From an uncultured Neisseria sp. (GTDB lineage Bacteria; Pseudomonadota; Gammaproteobacteria; Burkholderiales; Neisseriaceae): a stretch of 5,543 nt of DNA. Shown piece by piece: positions 1 through 4,751 of this stretch. Every line of letters starts with the position of its first letter. Positions within the stretch are counted from its first letter, which is position 1. The stretch lies in assembly GCA_937919795.1 (NCBI GenBank), contig CALFOA010000040.1, positions 1 through 5,543 on the forward strand, read 5' to 3'. The position numbers and the translations under genes are program-made. The notes under the pieces were generated by a model, which saw only the letters and a program-made list of their open reading frames with translations, was not told the DNA's origin and made no database searches.

Positions 1-259
1 GCTGCCACACCACATGCTCGGTGCGCAGATAAGTGTCGGCGGGGAAAGATTGGGCGTGTTTGAGCAAAATCGGATCAAGATGATAACAATGCACACAGAA
101 ATAGCCGAAAAATTCCAGCACTTCCACTTTATCTTTTTGCAACTGCGGAACCGGTTTGGCCATCACTTCATAATCCTGGCCTTCAACCAAAGCCGCTTGG
201 GCATTTGCAGCCAACAAACACGCTACACCGGTAGCAATCCAACGCATTTTCAATTTCAT
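1..259 (-). CDS. dsbA: Thiol:disulfide interchange protein DsbA, N-terminal 86 residues (3' end outside window)
   Basis: Periplasmic thiol oxidase that gives its active-site disulfide to newly exported proteins and is re-oxidised by DsbB. The translated start has a basic n-region (MKLKMR), a hydrophobic segment (about 7-20) and a signal peptidase I type end, ANAQA, near residue 22, so the mature protein begins around ALVEGQDYEV. The thioredoxin-fold start follows: VEVLEFFGYFCVHCYH puts the redox CxxC at C55-V-H-C58, the dipeptide I know from neisserial DsbA proteins, and then HLDPILLK and TYLRTEHVVWQ. The helical insert, cis-proline loop and C-terminus lie beyond the left edge. The start ATG at 259 has AAGGA at 266-270, six bases upstream. 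It lies 48 bases downstream of the SPOR gene, same strand, probably one transcript. No usable lipobox is seen, so it resembles the soluble periplasmic neisserial DsbA rather than the lipoprotein paralogues. The paralogue assignment is inference; the family is secure. Confidence 0.93.
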   Translation of the reverse strand, partial: MKLKMRWIATGVACLLAANAQAALVEGQDYEVMAKPVPQLQKDKVEVLEFFGYFCVHCYHLDPILLKHAQSFPADTYLRTEHVVWQ

Positions 260-282
260 GTTTAATCCTTTAATTCGTCATT

Positions 283-303
283 CATCCTGCTACTGAGCAG
301 ATG
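283..303 (-). other. Small hairpin in the gap between SPOR gene and dsbA
   Basis: CTGCT (287-291) pairs with AGCAG (296-300) around a 4-base loop. CAT/ATG (283-285 with 301-303) extends the stem past one bulged C at 286. On the minus strand it falls just after the SPOR stop codon and before the dsbA ribosome binding site. There is no T-run after it, so it is not a convincing intrinsic terminator. It could stabilise a processed end or slightly reduce read-through into dsbA, or mean nothing. Confidence 0.25.
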
Positions 304-307
304 AGTT

Positions 308-1246
308 TTATTGCACAGAACGGGTCAGACTCTGCACACCATTTTGTTGCAGTTTTTTGCGCACGGAAGCTGCCGCATCGCTGCTCAATTCACCGGTTTG
401 CACACGATAAACGCTTTTACCCTCTACCTGACCTTCTACTACTCGAGCCGATACACCCATCATAGCAAGCTTGGCACGTTGAGCGTCTGCTGTTTGCTTA
501 TTGCCGTATGAGCCCACTTGAAGCACTACTTTGCCGCCGCTAGATTTGGTTTTTGCGCTGTCTGTAGATTGGTTGCCCTGAGCACCGGCACGACCACTTA
601 AGGCAGCTTCCGCTCTTTTACGCTCAGCATCTTGAGCAGCCTTTTCTTTATTGGCCTGTTGGCGGGCTTTATCTACATTACCGCTATCCAAAATCTGTTC
701 GGGAGAAGGCTTGGCGGTTTCACGCTGTTGCGCTTCTCGTTTCTTTCTCGCTTCTTCCTGCTGTTTTTTCTGTCTCGCCAAGCGATCCGCTTCGGCCTGT
801 CTTTTCATCTGCTGTTGTTTGAGCTGCTCGGCTCTGAGTTGCTGCTCAGTTTTAACTTGACCAGGAATGACACCAGTGTGTTCAGGCGGAACAGCAGCGG
901 TACCGGTATCAGAACCTGCTAATTGGTCTGCAGGAGTGGATGTACTACTCGCTATAGTCGGCGCACTAGCCACAGTATCATCAGTTACGACCGTATCAGA
1001 TGCCTGAGAAGCCGAGTTTGCTATATTAGATGCTTCTGATGCAGCCGGATGGGAAATAGAAGAACCGGAGCCCGGCACCAAGATTTCTGTTTTTTCCTGA
1101 ACCTGCGGCTGACTAGCGGTTTTTATGGCGGCTTTATTGCTTTTGTTCAAAAAAAACAGCACGCCGGCAATCACTGCCGTCGCCAATAACAAACCTACAA
1201 AAAAGCCTGCCAATCCTTTACCGGACTGTTTGTTCTCATTCATCAT
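308..1246 (-). CDS. Membrane-anchored SPOR-domain protein (Tpc-like, septal peptidoglycan binding)
   Basis: Single-pass inner-membrane protein with a periplasmic SPOR domain. SPOR domains bind glycan strands stripped of stem peptides at the division septum. Numbered from the ATG at 1246 (312 residues): short cytoplasmic start, one membrane helix at about 12-33 (LAGFFVGLLLATAVIAGVLF), a Ser/Ala/Thr-rich linker (about 55-115), a Gln/Lys/Arg/Glu-rich predicted coiled coil (about 133-176), a PSPEQILDSGNVDKAR segment (about 181-196), and a C-terminal SPOR domain (about 240-312) starting VVLQVGSYG and containing SVYRVQTGEL. The layout matches FtsN-like/DedD-like proteins and the neisserial Tpc ('tetrapac') protein, which I recall as affecting cell separation in gonococci and lying next to a dsbA gene. 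An in-frame ATG at 1252 is only one base from the AGG at 1254-1256; the ATG at 1246 has a 7-base spacer and is preferred, with 1243 a second option. dsbA follows 48 bases downstream. Family confident, exact name less so. Confidence 0.88.
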   Translation of the reverse strand: MMNENKQSGKGLAGFFVGLLLATAVIAGVLFFLNKSNKAAIKTASQPQVQEKTEILVPGSGSSISHPAASEASNIANSASQASDTVVTDDTVASAPTIASSTSTPADQLAGSDTGTAAVPPEHTGVIPGQVKTEQQLRAEQLKQQQMKRQAEADRLARQKKQQEEARKKREAQQRETAKPSPEQILDSGNVDKARQQANKEKAAQDAERKRAEAALSGRAGAQGNQSTDSAKTKSSGGKVVLQVGSYGNKQTADAQRAKLAMMGVSARVVEGQVEGKSVYRVQTGELSSDAAASVRKKLQQNGVQSLTRSVQ

Positions 1247-1253
1247 GACCATA

Positions 1254-1257
1254 CCTG
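1254..1257 (-). promoter_or_regulatory. Ribosome binding site deciding the SPOR gene start
   Basis: The minus strand reads CAGG at 1257-1254. Three in-frame ATGs follow, at 1252, 1246 and 1243. The spacers from AGG are 1, 7 and 10 bases, which argues against the longest reading frame and favours 1246. Confidence 0.5.
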
Positions 1258-1309
1258 TATTCTTTATTCAATATCCCTCACCTGTTGGTTCGGGACGGAT
1301 AAGCAGCTT

Positions 1310-1318
1310 ATTTTAGCA
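1310..1318 (-). promoter_or_regulatory. Candidate extended -10 for the SPOR gene
   Basis: The minus strand reads TGC-TAAAAT at 1318-1310, an extended -10 (TGn plus five of six TATAAT positions). No good -35 lies 16-18 bases upstream, which extended -10 promoters can tolerate. The start of transcription would be near 1303, giving a leader of about 55 bases before the ATG at 1246. Weak evidence in an AT-rich stretch. Confidence 0.25.
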
Positions 1319-1613
1319 AATTATCCGGCAAGCTGCCCAAATCGTTTGCATTCCATTACACAGCCATCAGATACATCGCTTTATCAAGCACTGTAACATA
1401 GCTGAAAAAAAACAAAATATCCATTATTTATCAAAACATTGAACCAACATCGACTCTCAATCAAATGCTTTATACTGCTGAACAATTAATTCCTTGGTGC
1501 AGTAAAAGTTTCTGCTTTTTTCCACGCCACATCCATCCCAATAATGCAAATTTTAAAGGCCTGCTACTACTAATCTGCTGTTGTTTGAAATGCTATTAAG
1601 TTATCTTGCTTAC

Positions 1614-1622
1614 TGTTAGAAT
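1614..1622 (+). promoter_or_regulatory. Candidate extended -10 for comM
   Basis: TGT-TAGAAT at 1614-1622 is an extended -10 with five of six consensus bases. The best -35-like hexamer, TTGAAA at 1585-1590, is 26 bases away, too far for a normal sigma-70 pair, so the call rests on the extended -10. Transcription would begin near 1629, leaving a leader of about 30 bases before the ATG at 1659. Confidence 0.35.
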
Positions 1623-1658
1623 AGAAACTATTTTAGTTTAAACATTCGGACGCTTTAA

Positions 1659-3158
1659 ATGTCTTTTTCTTTGGTCAATAGTCGCGCCTTATGCGGCATG
1701 AGTGCCCCGCTGGTTGAAGTGGAAACCCACTTAGCCAACGGCCTACCTGCTTTTAATATTGTCGGGCTACCGGATACCGAAGTGAAAGAAAGCCGAGACC
1801 GTGTACGCGCGGCGATTTTACAGAGCGGTTTTGATTTTCCGGCCGCCAAAATCACGGTAAACCTTGCGCCGGCCGATTTACCCAAGGAGTCCGGCCGTTT
1901 TGATTTACCGATTGCGTTGGGGATTTTAGCCGCATCCGGCCAAGTGCTGCCCGACAAGCTTTCACGATATGAATTTGCCGGTGAATTAGCGTTATCAGGA
2001 GCTGTCCGCCCGATACGCGGTGCGATGGCCATGGCTTGGCAGGGGATGAAGGCCGGGCGGGCTTTTGTGTTGCCGCAGGAAAATGCCAAACAGGCCGCAG
2101 TGATGGACGGTATTGAGGTTTACGGTGCCGACAGCCTCGGGCAGGTCGCCGCCCACTTAAACGGCGTGGAAGCCATCACCCGTTTGGAGGCCGACAACGA
2201 AGCGGCTAATCTACCGGAAACAGCCGATTTACCCGATATGCGTGATATCAAAGGCCAGCATACCGCGCGGCTGGCATTAGAAATTGCCGCAGCTGGCGGC
2301 CACAGCCTATTGATGATGGGGCCCCCGGGCACCGGCAAATCAATGTTGGCACAACGGCTACCTTCAATTTTACCGCCACTCACCGATGAAGAACGGATTG
2401 CGGTATGGACACTTTATTCACTCTTACCCAACCACACGCACAACATAGGCAACCGACGCCCCTTCAAGTCCCCCCATCATTCCGCCAGTTCGGTCGCTTT
2501 AGTGGGGGGAGGCTCAGATCCGAAACCCGGCGAAATCTCATTGGCGCACAAAGGCGTGTTATTTTTGGACGAGCTGCCTGAATTCGACCGCAAGGTTCTA
2601 GAAGCTTTGCGCGAACCTTTGGAGAGCGGGGAAATCCATATTTCACGGGCGGCACGACAAGCTGTGTATCCGGCTGAATTTCAATTGGTAGCGGCAATGA
2701 ATCCCTGCCCCTGCGGCTATTACGGCCATCCAATCAAGCCTTGCCGTTGTACGCCCGACAGCATTCTGCGTTACCGCAACAAAATCTCAGGGCCGCTACT
2801 CGACCGCATTGATTTGGTGATTGAAGTACCCGCGCTTTCCGCTGCTGATTTGATTCAGGCCAAAGCCGGAGAAAGCAGCATGGAAGTATTGCAACGGGTG
2901 ATGCTGGCCAGAGATAAACAATATGCGCGGCAAGGCAAACTCAATAGTCGCTTGTCGCCAACCGATTTGGATCAAATCGCCGCCGTGAGCAGTGAAGCAA
3001 AAGAAACATTGGGCTCGCTGCTGGAAAAATTATCACTTTCCGCCCGCAGTTTCCACCGCATTTTGCGCGTTGCCCGCACCTTGGCTGATCTGGCAGACGA
3101 TCACACCGTCACCCCGGAACATGTTTTCCGGGCGGTTGCGATGCGCAGGGCTTTATAG
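1659..3158 (+). CDS. comM: ComM/YifB family Mg-chelatase-like AAA+ ATPase (competence helicase)
   Basis: Hexameric AAA+ motor. ComM in Vibrio and Haemophilus drives branch migration when transformed DNA is joined to the chromosome; many proteobacteria carry it as YifB. The 499-residue product has the family's usual length (about 500) and order. The N-terminal ChlI/Lon-protease-like domain (about 20-141) has FNIVGLPDTEVKESRDRVRAA and ITVNLAPADLPKESGRFDLP. The Mg-chelatase AAA+ domain (about 190-395) has Walker A GPPGTGKS at 221-228, the SPHHSAS loop at 271-277, Walker B VLFLDE at 300-305, and SGPLLDRIDL with the likely arginine finger R383. The C-terminal domain (about 400-499) has SARSFHRILRVARTLADL at 461-478. 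Four cysteines, C350, C352, C362 and C364, form the CPC...CRC cluster, a probable zinc site. The ATG at 1659 has only a weak GGA eight bases upstream; the N-terminus fits the family. Transcribed alone, convergent with ubiK. A role in natural transformation is inference, supported by the DUS nearby. Confidence 0.95.
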   Translation: MSFSLVNSRALCGMSAPLVEVETHLANGLPAFNIVGLPDTEVKESRDRVRAAILQSGFDFPAAKITVNLAPADLPKESGRFDLPIALGILAASGQVLPDKLSRYEFAGELALSGAVRPIRGAMAMAWQGMKAGRAFVLPQENAKQAAVMDGIEVYGADSLGQVAAHLNGVEAITRLEADNEAANLPETADLPDMRDIKGQHTARLALEIAAAGGHSLLMMGPPGTGKSMLAQRLPSILPPLTDEERIAVWTLYSLLPNHTHNIGNRRPFKSPHHSASSVALVGGGSDPKPGEISLAHKGVLFLDELPEFDRKVLEALREPLESGEIHISRAARQAVYPAEFQLVAAMNPCPCGYYGHPIKPCRCTPDSILRYRNKISGPLLDRIDLVIEVPALSAADLIQAKAGESSMEVLQRVMLARDKQYARQGKLNSRLSPTDLDQIAAVSSEAKETLGSLLEKLSLSARSFHRILRVARTLADLADDHTVTPEHVFRAVAMRRAL

Positions 3159-3162
3159 AGAT

Positions 3163-3199
3163 AAAAAAAACGGTCACTTCTTTTAAAGTGACCGTTTTT
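3163..3199. terminator. Bidirectional intrinsic terminator between comM and ubiK
   Basis: CGGTCACTT (3171-3179) pairs with AAGTGACCG (3186-3194) around a 6-base loop. A/T tracts on both sides (3163-3170 and 3195-3199) extend the stem to 14 pairs and supply U-runs: five T for plus-strand transcripts from comM and eight T for minus-strand transcripts from ubiK. It lies between the stop codons of two convergent genes, 4 bases after comM and 16 bases after ubiK. Confidence 0.92.
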
Positions 3200-3215
3200 C
3201 AGAGAAACCGAAGAG

Positions 3216-3527
3216 TTATTCAGTATGCTCAGAAGCCTCGGTTTCCGGTGTTTCTGATGTTGCAGCAGATTGGGTTTGCGCGGCTGCCTGCGGATTGAGC
3301 TGGGCTTCCAACAGCGCCAAACGCTCTTCCAATTCGGCCAGTTTGGTGCGAGTTTTAATCAAAACCTGCTGCTGAATATCGAACTCTTCGCGAGTGACCA
3401 AATCCATACGATTAAATGCGCTGCCGAGCATGGCTTTCACATTTTTTTCAACGTCTTTCGCCGGGCTGTTGGCGATGGTTTCACTCACTTTGGCGCTGAC
3501 TTCTTCAAATAGTTTTTGTCCCAACAT
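3216..3527 (-). CDS. ubiK: Ubiquinone biosynthesis accessory factor UbiK (BMFP/YqiC family)
   Basis: Small membrane-associated accessory protein that, in enterobacteria, partners UbiJ in the aerobic coenzyme Q biosynthesis complex. The 103-residue product has the family layout: amphipathic N-terminal helix (MLGQKLFEEVSAKVSETIAN), the core KNVKAMLGSAFNRMDLVTREEFDIQ (about 28-52) whose RxDLVxREEFDxQ pattern is the family signature, a coiled-coil trimerisation helix with heptad leucines (about 53-77, LAELEERLALLEAQL), and an Ala/Thr/Glu-rich disordered tail (78-103). The reading frame is open to 3749, but that extension overlaps the next gene's 3' end and looks non-coding. Of the two ATGs close together, 3533 touches the AAAGGA and 3527 has a 6-base spacer, so 3527 is chosen. 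It appears monocistronic, between two hairpin terminators. Family assignment is secure; the ubiquinone role in this organism is inferred from homologues. Confidence 0.93.
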   Translation of the reverse strand: MLGQKLFEEVSAKVSETIANSPAKDVEKNVKAMLGSAFNRMDLVTREEFDIQQQVLIKTRTKLAELEERLALLEAQLNPQAAAQTQSAATSETPETEASEHTE

Positions 3528-3533
3528 GGCCAT

Positions 3534-3539
3534 TCCTTT
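3534..3539 (-). promoter_or_regulatory. Ribosome binding site deciding the ubiK start
   Basis: The minus strand reads AAAGGA at 3539-3534, directly followed by ATGGCCATG. The first ATG has no spacer; the second, at 3527, has six bases, the usual distance. This favours the shorter protein starting MLGQK over MAMLGQK. Confidence 0.7.
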
Positions 3540-3563
3540 ATATAAGGGTAAATCGAATATTGC

Positions 3564-3592
3564 ATTGTATCGGTAAAATGCCTGTCTGAAAA
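3564..3592 (-). promoter_or_regulatory. ubiK: Candidate ubiK promoter with -35 inside the DUS hairpin
   Basis: The minus strand has TTTTCA at 3592-3587 (four of six -35 bases), a 17-base spacer, and TACAAT at 3569-3564 (five of six -10 bases). Transcription would start near 3557, giving a leader of about 30 bases before the ATG at 3527. The -35 and half of the spacer are made of the left DUS arm and its flanking A-run. The spacing is ideal, but this is judged by eye. Confidence 0.4.
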
Positions 3593-3617
3593 CCACAGTA
3601 TTTTCAGACAGGCATTT
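3576..3617. terminator. DUS-pair hairpin terminator after the DsrE/anchored-protein unit
   Basis: A perfect 17-base-pair stem (3576-3592 with 3601-3617) around an 8-base loop (CCACAGTA). It contains two head-to-head DUS copies. It begins 14 bases after the stop codon of the minus-strand gene ending at 3631 and lies upstream of ubiK. The minus-strand 3' arm ends in TTTT, a short U-run. Inverted DUS pairs just after genes are a known neisserial form of transcription terminator, so it probably ends the two-gene unit above. Confidence 0.8.
3579..3614. repeat. Inverted pair of 12-base DNA uptake sequences
   Basis: TGCCTGTCTGAA occurs on the plus strand at 3579-3590 and as its exact reverse complement at 3603-3614. 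DUS are bound by the minor pilin ComP and mark DNA for uptake in natural transformation of Neisseriaceae. The CTGAA end is shared by most dialects; the TGCCTGT part matches the variant I recall for Neisseria wadsworthii. No other perfect copy was found in the window. Confidence 0.88.
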
Positions 3618-3630
3618 CACGGCATTAAAT

Positions 3631-4059
3631 CTATTCTGCGGTGAAGCCGACCTGATAAGTCTTCTCACCAATCCTGACATCGGCCAGATAATCATAACGC
3701 GCTTGAGTACACAGCGGCAGGCGAACGTCCGCGGCCAGCCAACTTCCATCGGCTTGAGGTTTCAAATCATAGCGGTTAAAACCCATATCCATATCGCGCA
3801 TAGAAAAGCTTACCGATATTTGCCCAACCGTTGACGGAGCATTATCCAACCTGATATCAAAAGGGCTTTTTACACTCAGTGGTGTGCTGAATTGCAGCTT
3901 AGAGCCATCAGGCAACGTACAACCGATGCGCACATCACAAGCGGAAACGGCTTCTATGGCGGGTTGGTGCTGCGTCCACCAATATAAAGCCACCACTTTT
4001 ACCGCTGCAAACATTAACAAAGCGATGCCGATCAGCAGCCATTTTCGTTTTTGAACCAA
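3631..4059 (-). CDS. Uncharacterised membrane-anchored periplasmic protein, TTG start
   Basis: I do not recognise this 142-residue protein with certainty. It has a basic start (MVQKRK), one hydrophobic helix at about 7-27 (likely an uncleaved N-in anchor) and a periplasmic domain of about 110 residues. The domain looks beta-rich: CDVRIGCTLPDGSKLQF (41-57), IRLDNAPSTVGQISVSFSM (69-87), DMDMGFNRYDLK, DGSWLAADVRLPLC. It has three cysteines (C41, C47, C117) and a methionine cluster (M87, M90, M92) in a pattern like small YtkA/FixH-type beta-sandwich proteins, a weak resemblance only. No in-frame ATG fits: the frame is closed upstream at 4084-4086, and the nearby ATG at 4064 is in another frame and stops after ten codons. 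The TTG at 4059 has AAGGG at 4068-4072 with an 8-base spacer. It lies 36 bases downstream of the DsrE-family gene, probably co-transcribed, and is followed by the DUS hairpin. Confidence 0.8.
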   Translation of the reverse strand: MVQKRKWLLIGIALLMFAAVKVVALYWWTQHQPAIEAVSACDVRIGCTLPDGSKLQFSTPLSVKSPFDIRLDNAPSTVGQISVSFSMRDMDMGFNRYDLKPQADGSWLAADVRLPLCTQARYDYLADVRIGEKTYQVGFTAE

Positions 4060-4067
4060 TGCATTTT

Positions 4068-4072
4068 CCCTT
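4068..4072 (-). promoter_or_regulatory. Ribosome binding site for the TTG-started gene
   Basis: The minus strand reads AAGGG at 4072-4068, eight bases before TTG at 4059. The out-of-frame ATG at 4064 is only three bases from it. This supports TTG initiation for the gene ending at 3631. Confidence 0.55.
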
Positions 4073-4095
4073 ATTTTGTGGTTCTACCAACCGAA

Positions 4096-4635
4096 TTACG
4101 GTTTCAGATAGGCATAGCCTTCATTCTCTTTACGCGCCAACTCGGTTACACCGGCCGGTACCACGCTGATGAACTTCGGAATGTTGTTTTCATCAATTCC
4201 CAAGCCTTTCAGCGAGTTTTTGCACACCACAAAACGTACCTGGTTTTGCTCAGTCAAATTTTGCATACGTTGCAAAGTAGATACCGATAATTTTTGATCG
4301 TTGCTACTACCAAAAAAGCTCATCACATAACGATAAGCGGCTTTCAGATATTGAGTGAAGCTCTGCAATTCGGGTTTGCTGGCATCCGCTCTATCCGGTG
4401 CGGTACCGTTCATCACTACCTCAATTTGTGCAGTCTCGCCCGGTTGCAATGATTTCAACAAGTTTTCAGTATTGCCCAAAGCCGCATCCAAACGATCCTT
4501 TTCACTCACATGGAACAATACTTTCAAAGGCTCTTTCGCTGTTTCGATGGCAACTTCATTGTTAGCTGAAGCAGAAAATGGTGCAGTTAATAAAGCCGCA
4601 GACAACAAACAAGCCGATAATTGGCGTTTATACAT
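4096..4635 (-). CDS. Secreted DsrE/DsrF-like family protein
   Basis: Probable periplasmic member of the DsrE/DsrF-like fold (small alpha/beta proteins related to sulfur-transfer subunits; secreted versions are mostly uncharacterised). Residues 1-24 form a signal peptide: MYKRQ, hydrophobic stretch, cleavage after SASA before NNEVAIE. The 155-residue mature part shows the family pattern: PLKVLFHVSEKDRLDAALGNTENLL (36-60), the strand AQIEVVMNG (69-77), RFVVCKNSLKGLGI (134-147) with the family's single conserved cysteine at C138, then FISVVPAGVTELARKENEGYAYLKP at the end. An insert at about 100-130 (RYVMSFFGSSNDQKLSVST) lengthens the usual loop. The ATG at 4635 has AGGA at 4646-4649 with a 10-base spacer. 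It heads a likely two-gene unit with the anchored protein 36 bases downstream; a terminator separates it from the Nudix gene. Substrate unknown; sulfur transfer is only suggested by the fold and C138. Confidence 0.85.
   Translation of the reverse strand: MYKRQLSACLLSAALLTAPFSASANNEVAIETAKEPLKVLFHVSEKDRLDAALGNTENLLKSLQPGETAQIEVVMNGTAPDRADASKPELQSFTQYLKAAYRYVMSFFGSSNDQKLSVSTLQRMQNLTEQNQVRFVVCKNSLKGLGIDENNIPKFISVVPAGVTELARKENEGYAYLKP
4103..4114 (-). repeat. Near-DUS (11 of 12) inside the 3' end of the DsrE-like gene
   Basis: The minus strand reads TGCCTATCTGAA at 4114-4103, one mismatch (A for G at position 6) from the perfect 12-mer at 3579. It covers the codons for the final AYLK residues before the last Pro and stop. 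The mismatch lies outside the CTGAA end. Confidence 0.5.
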
Positions 4636-4687
4636 ATCAATAAATTCCTGATTTTATTCAACTTAAATCAAACTTAAAACTAATAAC

Positions 4688-4717
4688 TTTTTAAAAAGAA
4701 GGATTATTCAATCCTTC
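4688..4717 (-). terminator. Intrinsic terminator after the Nudix gene
   Basis: On the minus strand GAAGGATT (4717-4710) pairs with AATCCTTC (4705-4698) around the 4-base loop GAAT. TTTTT follows immediately (4697-4693), then AAAAA. It lies 35 bases downstream of the Nudix stop codon and upstream of the DsrE-like gene, so that gene likely has its own promoter within 4636-4697. I could not pick a convincing one there. Confidence 0.75.
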
Positions 4718-4751
4718 CTTCTCTCTCTATTTCAAATTATTTCCGTTTTCC

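Larger units (their letters stand above)
1253..1658. other. AT-rich divergent intergenic region, no gene seen
   Basis: About 400 bases between the outward-facing SPOR gene and comM. It must hold both upstream regions. I see no convincing coding frame, tRNA, Correia-type repeat or DUS. Visible items are extended -10 candidates for each gene (listed separately), a 7-base inverted repeat GCAGCTT/AAGCTGC at 1303-1309 and 1330-1336, and a weak hairpin GCAG/CTGC at 1499-1515 followed by six T on the plus strand. The region is long for two simple promoters, but nothing in it supports a specific RNA or regulator site. Confidence 0.5.

Noticed and set aside
218..259. Cysteine at residue 14 of DsbA as a lipoprotein site
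   Set aside because: The preceding residues GVA do not form a good lipobox and hydrophobic residues continue past the cysteine to an AQA cleavage site.
632..922. Plus-strand frames of 60-100 codons opposite the SPOR gene and similar frames opposite other genes
   Set aside because: They are antisense shadows with Phe/Leu/Cys-rich composition produced by the complementary strand's codon bias, without ribosome binding sites or family motifs.
1439..1476. TTGAAC (1439-1444) and TATACT (1471-1476) as a plus-strand promoter for a small RNA
   Set aside because: The spacer is 26 bases, far from 17, and the possible terminator at 1499-1521 would leave only about 40 bases of RNA.
3528..3749. Upstream extension of the ubiK frame to 3749 (74 extra residues)
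   Set aside because: It runs back through the DUS hairpin and the 3' end of the neighbouring gene, has no family similarity, and the ribosome binding site places the start at 3527.
4609..4635. Lipobox LSAC at residues 6-9 of the DsrE-like protein
   Set aside because: The hydrophobic segment comes after the cysteine rather than before it, and a good signal peptidase I site (SASA) follows, so a lipoprotein is unlikely.
4658..4678. Tandem near-repeat TCAACTTAAA / TCAAACTTAAA upstream of the DsrE-like gene
   Set aside because: Short, AT-rich and imperfect; it fits no operator I know (not an FNR box) and could be chance.
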